Shown here: positions 52,577 to 60,549 of the stretch, in pieces | Numbering within the stretch: the stretch's first letter is position 1 | Layout of the letters: each line of letters starts with the position of its first letter | Origin: Paenibacillus agilis | GTDB taxonomy: Bacteria > Bacillota > Bacilli > Paenibacillales > Paenibacillaceae | Direction of reading: 5' to 3' | Length of the DNA stretch: 64,000 nucleotides | NCBI RefSeq assembly: GCF_007786455.1 | Contig: NZ_VNJK01000002.1 | Location: 434,001-498,000 of the forward strand | Notes under the pieces: generated by a model | The model's database searches: none | Seen by the model: only the letters and a program-made list of their open reading frames with translations | What the model was told of the DNA's origin: nothing | Position numbers and translations under genes: made by a program

Positions 52577-53410
52577 ATGTACACAATCAGCAGATTTTCG
52601 CAGCTTTGCAAGATGAGTGCACGTATGCTGCGACACTATGATAAAGAAGAGCTCTTAAAGCCGGTTCATGTAGATACCGCGAACGGGTACAGATATTACG
52701 AGAAAGACCAATTAGAAACGGCATTATTAATCAAAAAGCTAAAAGAATATAAGTTTTCCCTGCCAGAGATTAAAATGATTGTCCAATCATCAGATCGAAC
52801 ATTATTTCCTCAATTGGTGCAGTCGAAAATTAGTGAGTTATCCAACGAAGTGAATCGCTATCGTCAGATCATTGGCGAAATGCAGGAGTTAATGGAAACG
52901 AACTTGGATAGGATTCAAGAGGAAAGAAAACCTTATGATATATGGCTCGGTATGAGACAAGAAACTGGTGTCTTACGTCAAAGATTGCAGATAAACATAA
53001 AGGATATGGACAAGTACATAGATGCTTTATACGAAAAAGCGGAACACCATCAGCTTAAGTTACTTAGTACTCCGTCCACTGTATTTTTTGATGAAGAGTT
53101 TATTCCTGACCATAGTGATATTGAATTGATTATTCCGATCGTGCATAGCAATGGCAAATATGAAGATGCATCAAAAGAATGCCATATAAAAATATGGCCT
53201 GAAACGAATGTTGCCACTACGCTTCATATCGGAAGCTATGACGATATCGGATATGCTCATATTGCACTTGAAGAATGGATAGAAAGCAATGGATATCGCT
53301 TAGCTAGCCCCCCGTATGAAACGTATTTGAAAGGTCCTGAATATGACTGTCCTGCGGAAGAGTACATAACACAAGTCTTTTTCCCTGTCATAAAAACGGC
53401 ACAGCAATAA
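52577..53410 (+). CDS. MerR-family regulator with GyrI-like effector domain
   Basis: Regulator of 277 residues. The N-terminal MerR HTH is MYTISRFSQLCKMSARMLRHYDKEELL, quoted here by its core SARMLRHYDKEELL, then NGYRYYEKDQLETALLIKKLK; a coiled coil (about 75-115) follows, and a GyrI/BmrR-like ligand-binding domain (about 120-277; HIGSYDDIGYAHIALEEWIE, YETYLKGPEYDCPAEEY). Such proteins respond to drugs or other hydrophobic compounds. No efflux pump gene is next to it; the following gene is the secreted deiminase, 77 bases away on the same strand. The start has GGATGAGAGAG before it. Confidence 0.9.
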   Translation: MYTISRFSQLCKMSARMLRHYDKEELLKPVHVDTANGYRYYEKDQLETALLIKKLKEYKFSLPEIKMIVQSSDRTLFPQLVQSKISELSNEVNRYRQIIGEMQELMETNLDRIQEERKPYDIWLGMRQETGVLRQRLQINIKDMDKYIDALYEKAEHHQLKLLSTPSTVFFDEEFIPDHSDIELIIPIVHSNGKYEDASKECHIKIWPETNVATTLHIGSYDDIGYAHIALEEWIESNGYRLASPPYETYLKGPEYDCPAEEYITQVFFPVIKTAQQ

Positions 53411-53487
53411 TGGCTTGACCTTAACACTATGTCAAAGCTTATTCTACATCCAAGAGAACGAAATCCGCCTGTAAAGGAGATTATGAG

Positions 53488-54627
53488 ATGAATAAGATGA
53501 TGGTATTGTGTTCAGGAGTATTAGTAACAGCAGGAGTCCTAGTGGGCTGCTTCCACAGCTCGCCTACTGAGAGTCACGGCGTGAAGGCACAAAGTGTAGG
53601 CAAATACACGATGCCTGATGAGAGAAGTAAACATGAAGGAACATGGCTGCAATGGCCTCATAACTACACTTATGGTAAAGGTCACAAAGAAAATCTTGAA
53701 GATATTTGGATCAAGATGACCAGCGCCTTAAGTGAAGGCGAGAATGTTCATATTATTGCTTATGATAAATACGAAAAGGAATATATTTATGATCTTCTGT
53801 ATGATGAGGGCGTAAATATGGACAAAATCGACTTCTATATTGTGCCTACAGACGATGTATGGGCAAGAGATACGGCACCTATTTTTGTATACGATAAAGA
53901 TAACAACCTGAAAATGATGGACTGGGGTTTTAATGGCTGGGGTAAGAAAACACCGTATAAAAAAGATGCCGCTATCTCAAAAAAGCTTAGCAAGCAGCTG
54001 GGTATGGAGAACATTGACCTTAATGAAGTCGTACTCGAAGGTGGCGCATTTGAACTAGATGGCAACGGTACTTTCTTATCGACACGCAGTGCTGTTACGA
54101 ACAAAAATCGAAATGCAAAATTCTCAGAAGCAGATATAGAGTCATATATAACAGAATATCTTGGCGCTACGAATTTCGTGTGGTTAGATGGAGTGCCAGG
54201 TCTGGACATTACCGACTTCCATATTGATGGATTTGCGAAGTTCCATGACAAGTCCACGATTGTAACGATGAACGAAGACGATTTGGAAGACTGGGGCGTC
54301 ACTAAGAAGGATATTAAAACCCTAATGAATGCTAAGAACGTATCCAACAAGTCGTATCAGTATGTAAAATTGCCACTTACTAAGAACAACGTCAAACTAG
54401 ATAGTGGAAAGAATCTTGGATACAAAGGTTCTTACATCAATTATTATATCGGGAATACCGTTGTAATCGTTCCGAACTATAACGACCCTAACGACAAAGT
54501 AGCGAATGATAGGATTCAAAAATTGTACCCCGATCGTGAAGTCGTGGGCATTGATGTCCGCGAGCTTTATAAAGATGGCGGTATGATTCATTGTGTTACC
54601 CAACAGCAGCCAATCGATTTAAAGTAA
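53488..54627 (+). CDS. Lipoprotein agmatine deiminase/porphyromonas-type peptidylarginine deiminase family protein
   Basis: Guanidino-group-modifying enzyme of 379 residues. The N-terminus is a lipoprotein signal (VLVGC at Cys 21), so unlike ordinary agmatine deiminases it should be outside the cell. Catalytic features are complete: TDDVWARDTAPIFV (substrate Asp and Arg), LEGGAFELDGNGTFLST, DFHIDGFAKF (His-Asp pair) and the nucleophilic Cys of GGMIHCVTQQQP. The reaction would give N-carbamoylputrescine from agmatine, or citrulline-type products from arginine residues. It lies downstream of a MerR/GyrI regulator and upstream of three secreted SLH metallopeptidases. Start: AAGGAG before ATG. 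Confidence 0.88.
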   Translation: MNKMMVLCSGVLVTAGVLVGCFHSSPTESHGVKAQSVGKYTMPDERSKHEGTWLQWPHNYTYGKGHKENLEDIWIKMTSALSEGENVHIIAYDKYEKEYIYDLLYDEGVNMDKIDFYIVPTDDVWARDTAPIFVYDKDNNLKMMDWGFNGWGKKTPYKKDAAISKKLSKQLGMENIDLNEVVLEGGAFELDGNGTFLSTRSAVTNKNRNAKFSEADIESYITEYLGATNFVWLDGVPGLDITDFHIDGFAKFHDKSTIVTMNEDDLEDWGVTKKDIKTLMNAKNVSNKSYQYVKLPLTKNNVKLDSGKNLGYKGSYINYYIGNTVVIVPNYNDPNDKVANDRIQKLYPDREVVGIDVRELYKDGGMIHCVTQQQPIDLK

Positions 54628-54683
54628 TCGTGTTACCGTATATCTAGGCAATATGTGAAAATTAAAATATACAGTTACACATA

Positions 54684-54713
54684 AGAGAGGAGTCATAACG
54701 ACTCCTCTCTTTG
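54684..54713 (+). terminator. Terminator after the deiminase gene
   Basis: AGAGAGGAGTC pairs perfectly with GACTCCTCTCT over a 5-base loop, followed by TTG. Confidence 0.85.
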
Positions 54714-54840
54714 TGTATAAATAGATTCCATCATTTTCAAACTAAATAAGTTCGGCTATAATATTGAAAATATAATTGGTATAAAATCCCTGTTATATTC
54801 TGCGTGTATACAAATAAATCTACCATGAAGGAGCACCACG

Positions 54841-57195
54841 ATGAAAAAGAAGATTGTATCCATACTATTGGCCCTCTCAATGGCCCTATCATTCAGCGCA
54901 TCCGTGTATGCGGATAAGCCAGCACCGCGAGCAACAAGAGGGGATATTGTTAACTCTTTATTGACGGCAGCAGATGCTTACCAACTGGGTATTTCTAAAG
55001 AAGCTATCATTCAAGGTTATAAAAACGGAAAACTCAATGAGAACGATCCCATTAAAAAGGTAGAAGCTTTAGTCATGTTGAGTAGAGCATTTGGTGAACT
55101 GCCAAAGCCCATAGGGAATGATTTACGTATCGGGACATTTGGTTTAACGTTCACTGATGTACCAGCTTGGGCTAAGAAAGATATCGATAAACTCGCAAAA
55201 GCAGGCGTACTGACAGCCAAATCTGACGGTACACTAGGCGTAAACGACCCCATTACTAGCGCAGAGTTCCAAACGATCATTGCCAGAGTGTGGGCGCTTA
55301 AAGGTACTCACTTAAACGATGATTTTTATGAAGCAGTCAATAAGAAGTGGCTAAATCAATCCACCATTCCTTCAGGGGAAATGATGGGCGGCGTACACTC
55401 CGATCTGCATCATTCGAATAATAAAAAAATAGCTACCATTGTGGAAGATCTCACTGGTAAGCAGTTCGCTTCAGGTACAAAAGAGCGTAAGCTCTCCGAC
55501 TTTTATAACATGGCGCTAGATAAAGAAAAACGAAATAAGCTAGGCATTGAACCCATAAAAAAATACGTCACGGCGATTGATGGGGCTAACACGATCGATG
55601 AGCTTGTTCAGGCTGACCTTGCTATTGATAAGGCTTTAGGCTTTAGTACACTGTTCAAATTTGATGTTATTGGCGATATCAAAAATAGCAATACAAATGA
55701 CCTGTATTACCTCGGGTTAAAAATAGGGCTAGATAAAAGTAGCTTTCTAACTGAAGATGCGAGAGCGAAGAAAGTATACATCGAGCAGATAACGAAATAT
55801 CTCATGTTGACGGGTGAGAAAGAAACATCTGCCAAAGCTCGTGCAGAGAAAGTGCATGAAATGGAGAAGGGCTTGGCTGCCGTCTCGCTTGAACGCTATG
55901 AGCAAGGTGATGTCGATAAAATCTACAACCCGTATACCATTGAAAAATTTGATGACTTATACAAACAAGTCGATATGAAACAAGTGCTTACATCCATGAA
56001 TTTGAACCATGCCGATACAATCATTGTTATGGATGAGAAGTTGGCGCAAAAAGGCGCAGCATTCATGACGGAAGCTAATCTTGATGTACTCAAGGCGTAT
56101 GCCAAAGCAAAACTGCTAGACGAAACAAGTCTGCTTCTATCAGATGAAATCAGGAAGGTAACCCTTGATTTTTATGCAATGATATACGGCGTATCTGAAC
56201 AGAAAGCCGATAAGGAAGTTGCCCTAGACCTAACATCAGCTGCGATGGGTCCATATTTGGAGCAGATGTTTGCCGAGAAGCATTTCTCCCCGAAAGCGAA
56301 ACAGGATGTTGAGCAATTGGTAGAAAAAATGATTGCTGTATATGAAAAAAGAATAAACGCACTGGATTGGATGTCCGAAACAACAAAAGCGCAGGCCATT
56401 AAGAAGTTGAAGGCGATAACTGTTAAAGTTGGATATCCAGACAAGTGGGATACAGCCTTAGATAAAGTAACGATCAAGACATACGAAGATGGTGGCTCAC
56501 TGTTTTCCAACTACTATGCAGCTACTAAGGCGAACATGGATGAGAAGAAAGCTAGTGTTGGACAACCAGTCGATAAACAAAAATGGACGACCAGTGTCTA
56601 TACGGTAAATGCTTTCTACAATGTATTTAGCAATGATATGACATTCCCAGCTGGTATTCTCCAAGCCCCGTTCTATGATGTTAATGCCAAGCCTGAACAA
56701 AATCTCGGAGGGATTGGTACGTTAATCGGTCATGAGATCAGCCATGCATTTGATGATGAGGGAGCAACATTCGATGAGCATGGCAATGCGAAGAACTGGT
56801 GGACAGAAGAAGATTTGAAAAAGTTCCGTGAGAAATGCAAGGAAGTCATTTCATTCTACAATGGAATCGAAGTCGTCCCAGGTGCCGTTAGCAATGGTCA
56901 GCAGACACTAAGTGAAAATGTGGCGGATTTAGGTGGAATGGCCGTTGCCCTTCAAGTTGTATCGAAGATGAGCAAGCCTGATTACAAAGCATTTTTTGAA
57001 AGCAATGCTATAACCTCAAGAAACACGGTAACGAAAGAGGTCGCAGCATATCTCAGTACAGCAGCCGCCCATTCCAATGAAAAAATTCGAGTAAACCGTA
57101 CAGTTGTAAACTTTAAAGAGTTCTACGATACGTACGGAATTAAGCCTGGGGATGGCATGTATGTGGCTCCAGAGGATCGAGTGTCAATCTGGTAA
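54841..57195 (+). CDS. SLH-domain M13 (neprilysin-type) metallopeptidase, copy 1
   Basis: Secreted cell-wall-bound zinc endopeptidase of 784 residues. A signal peptide ends near SVYADK; two SLH modules follow (about 30-90 and 95-150: RGDIVNSLLTAAD, VEALVMLSRAFGEL, FTDVPAWAKKDIDKLAKAGV, ITSAEFQTIIARVW), which should bind pyruvylated wall polymer. The M13 part begins DDFYEAVNKKWL. Zinc ligands are HEISH (about 630) and the Glu of SENVADLGG (about 691). NAFYN before the zinc site and the C-terminal VSIW are family traits. It has its own promoter region and a terminator, and is the first of three tandem paralogues. Confidence 0.95.
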   Translation: MKKKIVSILLALSMALSFSASVYADKPAPRATRGDIVNSLLTAADAYQLGISKEAIIQGYKNGKLNENDPIKKVEALVMLSRAFGELPKPIGNDLRIGTFGLTFTDVPAWAKKDIDKLAKAGVLTAKSDGTLGVNDPITSAEFQTIIARVWALKGTHLNDDFYEAVNKKWLNQSTIPSGEMMGGVHSDLHHSNNKKIATIVEDLTGKQFASGTKERKLSDFYNMALDKEKRNKLGIEPIKKYVTAIDGANTIDELVQADLAIDKALGFSTLFKFDVIGDIKNSNTNDLYYLGLKIGLDKSSFLTEDARAKKVYIEQITKYLMLTGEKETSAKARAEKVHEMEKGLAAVSLERYEQGDVDKIYNPYTIEKFDDLYKQVDMKQVLTSMNLNHADTIIVMDEKLAQKGAAFMTEANLDVLKAYAKAKLLDETSLLLSDEIRKVTLDFYAMIYGVSEQKADKEVALDLTSAAMGPYLEQMFAEKHFSPKAKQDVEQLVEKMIAVYEKRINALDWMSETTKAQAIKKLKAITVKVGYPDKWDTALDKVTIKTYEDGGSLFSNYYAATKANMDEKKASVGQPVDKQKWTTSVYTVNAFYNVFSNDMTFPAGILQAPFYDVNAKPEQNLGGIGTLIGHEISHAFDDEGATFDEHGNAKNWWTEEDLKKFREKCKEVISFYNGIEVVPGAVSNGQQTLSENVADLGGMAVALQVVSKMSKPDYKAFFESNAITSRNTVTKEVAAYLSTAAAHSNEKIRVNRTVVNFKEFYDTYGIKPGDGMYVAPEDRVSIW

Positions 57196-57250
57196 AACGG
57201 AGATCATATAGGAATAATCCTGAACATTTTTTCATCCATGCTATATCGCT

Positions 57251-57282
57251 AAGCCACTCCTATTCATGGGGTGGCTTTTCCT
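57251..57282 (+). terminator. Terminator after M13 copy 1
   Basis: AAGCCACTCC pairs with GGGGTGGCTT over a short loop, followed by TTCCTT. Confidence 0.75.
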
Positions 57283-57477
57283 TGTCCAGCTCAGCCACAT
57301 TCGGCACCAATAAAGACCGAGTTTTTATATAACGAAGTAATAAACTCTTCTGCAGAAGAATATTTATCTTCCATGATTTTCAATATAAAGAAACTACAAT
57401 TACGATGAAAGGGTATGATTGGAGATTTATTTGTTGATCTACATTTATACATAGATTTATTATTGGGGGGTTTATGG

Positions 57478-59832
57478 ATGAAAAAGAAGGTCATCTCTCT
57501 ATTTATAGCCATGACAATGGCTCTATCCTTTAACGTATCTGTTTATGCAGATAAGACTCCGCCACCAGCAACAAGAGGGGAAATCGTAAATTCCTTACTA
57601 ACGGCAGCTGACGCTTACAATCCTAAAATTAATAAAGAAGCGATTATTAAAGGTCATAAAGATGGAAATTTAAAAGAAAATGAGCCTGTAAAGAAGGTTG
57701 AAGCTCTAGTCATGTTGAGCAGAGCATTTGGTGAATTACCAGAGCCTGTTGGTAACGATCTACGCACGAGGACTTTCGACGTTGCTTTCACCGATGTACC
57801 ACCTTGGGCTAAGAAAGACATTGATAAGCTAATAAAAGCAGGTATCCTGACAGCTAAACCCGACGGTTCATTAGGTGCATACGATCCTATAACTAATGCT
57901 GAATTTCAAACCATTATCACCAGAGTATGGGCGCTTAAAGGATCACATGTAAATGATGATTTTTATGAAACCATCAATAAGCAATGGTTAAACAAATCCG
58001 TTATCCCTGAAGGAGAGGTAATGAATGAAGTATTCTTTGAACTGCGACAACAAAATAAGGATGAAATAGTAAAAATCATTGATGATTTGGCTGTCAAAAC
58101 ATTTGCAGAAGGAACAGAAGAACAGAAACTTATCGACTTCTATGCGTCAGCGTTAGATACCGAAAGCAGAAATAAGCAAGGGGTTCAGCCTATTCAAAAA
58201 TATTTAAAAGCTATTGATGAAGCTAAAACACTCGATAAGCTTGTACTAGCCGATCTTGCTATGGAGAACGAGATAGGTCTCAGCCTGTTGTTCAGCTTCA
58301 CCGTTATGGGAGATGCAAAGAACAGCACGAAGAACGCCTTGTATCACATTGGTCTAACTATGGGATTGGACAAAACTAGCTTTGTAACAGAAAATGTGAA
58401 AACAAAAGCGGCATATATTCAATATATGACTAAACTGCTTATTCTCACTGGTGAGGAAAGAGCTGCAGCCAAAGCTCGTGCAGAGAAGGTCTATACTATG
58501 GAAAAAAGTCTAGCTGCAGTATCACTTGATCTTCACGAAATGGGGAACGTAGACCACTATTATAATCCACTTACAATTGAACAATTTGATGACCTTCATA
58601 AAGAAATCGATATGAAGCAGGTTTTGAAATCATTGAAATTGGACAGTGTCGAAAAAGTAATCTCCTCCGATGTAAAGCGGGCACAAAAAGGTGCAGAATG
58701 GATGACCGAAGCGAACCTAGATGTACTCAAGGCTTACTCCAAAGTACGACTGCTTGCGACAACAGCCCACTTATTATCTAAACCGTTTGATGACGCTACA
58801 AATGAGTTTAATGCAGTACTATATGGAATTGTAGGCAAAAAAACAGACAGGGAAAATGCTATAACCTTGACGAGATCAACGATGAGAGGATTCATAGAGC
58901 AAACGTATGTTGAAAAACATTTTTCATCAGAAGCGAAAAAAGATGTTGAACAAATGGTAGATAAATTAATCGATACGTACGAGAAACGAATCAAAACGCT
59001 CGATTGGATGTCTGAACCAACAAAAGCGAAGGCAATTAAAAAACTCGATACAATGATAGTTAAGATCGGATATCCGGATAAATGGGATACGACCTTAAAC
59101 AAAGTAACGATTAAGAACTATGAAAAAGGTGGTTCGCTGTTCTCTAATACCTATGCAGTAAATAAAGCAAACGTTGATAGCATGAAAGCCAAGCTAGGGA
59201 AACCCGTTGATCGAACAGAATGGTCGGTCCCTGCTTATGCCGTGAATGCGTACTTTGATCCGTTTAATAATGAAATTATATTCCCTGCTGGTATTCTTCA
59301 AGCACCTTTCTATGACACGAAAGCGAAACCTGAAGCAAACTTAGGGGCAATTGGCATGGTCATTGGCCATGAAATTAGCCATGCATTTGATAACAATGGG
59401 GCAGCATTCGACGAACACGGGAATGCGAAAAACTGGTGGACAGATGAAGACTTTAAGAAATTCAAAGAGAAAAACCAGGCACTAATTGAGTTCTATAATG
59501 GGGTAGAGATTATTCCAGGTGTGTTGAATGACGGCCAACTTACACTAGGCGAGAATATCGCTGATTTAGGTGGGATGGCCGCTTCCCTGCAAGTGGTATC
59601 CGAAATGAGCAATCCAGATTATAAAGCGTATTTCGAAAGCAATGCAAAAATGTGGAGATTTACGACCACAAAAGAGTATGCAATATTTTCAAGCACAGCG
59701 GTTAGCCAATCAGACAGTAAAATCCGTACAAACCGAACGATTGTCAACTTCCAGGAATTCTATGATACGTATGGAATTAAGCCTGGGGACGGGATGTATG
59801 TAGCACCAGGAGATCGAGTTTCGATCTGGTAG
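57478..59832 (+). CDS. SLH-domain M13 metallopeptidase, copy 2
   Basis: Second paralogue, again exactly 784 residues from the ATG at 57478. GGGGGG lies seven bases before that ATG; an in-frame ATG at 57415 would extend past the signal peptide. Same order: signal peptide ending SVYADK, two SLH modules, M13 domain with HEISHAFDNNGAAFDEHG and GENIADLGG, C-terminal VSIW. Both zinc motifs are intact. It differs from copies 1 and 3 most in the middle (about 200-480), the part that forms the second lobe and controls substrate access in M13 enzymes. It ends with its own terminator, so the three are separate units. Confidence 0.95.
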   Translation: MKKKVISLFIAMTMALSFNVSVYADKTPPPATRGEIVNSLLTAADAYNPKINKEAIIKGHKDGNLKENEPVKKVEALVMLSRAFGELPEPVGNDLRTRTFDVAFTDVPPWAKKDIDKLIKAGILTAKPDGSLGAYDPITNAEFQTIITRVWALKGSHVNDDFYETINKQWLNKSVIPEGEVMNEVFFELRQQNKDEIVKIIDDLAVKTFAEGTEEQKLIDFYASALDTESRNKQGVQPIQKYLKAIDEAKTLDKLVLADLAMENEIGLSLLFSFTVMGDAKNSTKNALYHIGLTMGLDKTSFVTENVKTKAAYIQYMTKLLILTGEERAAAKARAEKVYTMEKSLAAVSLDLHEMGNVDHYYNPLTIEQFDDLHKEIDMKQVLKSLKLDSVEKVISSDVKRAQKGAEWMTEANLDVLKAYSKVRLLATTAHLLSKPFDDATNEFNAVLYGIVGKKTDRENAITLTRSTMRGFIEQTYVEKHFSSEAKKDVEQMVDKLIDTYEKRIKTLDWMSEPTKAKAIKKLDTMIVKIGYPDKWDTTLNKVTIKNYEKGGSLFSNTYAVNKANVDSMKAKLGKPVDRTEWSVPAYAVNAYFDPFNNEIIFPAGILQAPFYDTKAKPEANLGAIGMVIGHEISHAFDNNGAAFDEHGNAKNWWTDEDFKKFKEKNQALIEFYNGVEIIPGVLNDGQLTLGENIADLGGMAASLQVVSEMSNPDYKAYFESNAKMWRFTTTKEYAIFSSTAVSQSDSKIRTNRTIVNFQEFYDTYGIKPGDGMYVAPGDRVSIW

Positions 59833-59856
59833 AAATAAATAGCTTGATCACAGATG

Positions 59857-59901
59857 TACCCTATAGAATAGATGCGAAAATATCTATCTATAGGGTATTT
59901 T
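59857..59901 (+). terminator. Terminator after M13 copy 2
   Basis: TACCCTATAGAATAGAT pairs with ATCTATCTATAGGGTA (one small bulge), followed by TTTTG. Confidence 0.85.
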
Positions 59902-60157
59902 GAACTCATTTTTTTCTGAAAAATACGTCCTCCGTCATCTATCCAGAGTAAGGCGCAGCATGCACAATAAGAGGCACTAAGTAGCTAGCTCTGATCTCAC
60001 ACCGTAGCTTATTCAACATGAAGAGTAAAAGTAGTAACTTTGCGTATATGGCATATACTAAAGCTTCACTTTCGAATGAGCGAGAGCCTTATGGCAAGTA
60101 AATTTTCTCACTGTAATGGCACTTGCTTCAGTATGTATTTATGTAGCTATACAGCGA

Positions 60158-60386
60158 GCGGCTTCTGCGGCAAGTCAATTGCAAAAACTGTTTTTTACGG
60201 TTGTCACAGAGCCTATTCTGCTAATTATCGCCCATTTCAAATCGTAAAGGATGCCAGAGAGCTTATTTACCAAATATAGCGGCGAAATTCACTATTTTTA
60301 ATACATTAAGCGCTCCTACGACCGTTACAATTTTTCTACGCGCGATTTCGTTAAAATAGCGGCAATGGCAACCGCTAGGGTGAGTC
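60158..60386. repeat. Dispersed intergenic repeat, copy 2
   Basis: About 230 bases in the gap between M13 copies 2 and 3, similar in the same orientation to 52088-52300. It contains the hairpin TAGCGG-N9-CCGCTA. The rest of the 59902-60549 gap holds no convincing gene. Confidence 0.7.
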
Positions 60387-60549
60387 ACTCGTTACCATGC
60401 AATTCGTTCATGAAAATCCCACCTAAACAGCAGACTTACAACATTTCCAAAATAACCAATATCCGTTATAATTAAAGGAGATAAATGGGAAAAATTCCTC
60501 TTTATTCGTCTTTATTTATACTTAAATTTCACCTTGGAGGAGCCTGACG

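Noticed and set aside
60040-60279. 79-codon ORF between M13 copies 2 and 3
   Set aside because: It overlaps the dispersed repeat, has no ribosome site, and the frame is not kept in the other repeat copy.
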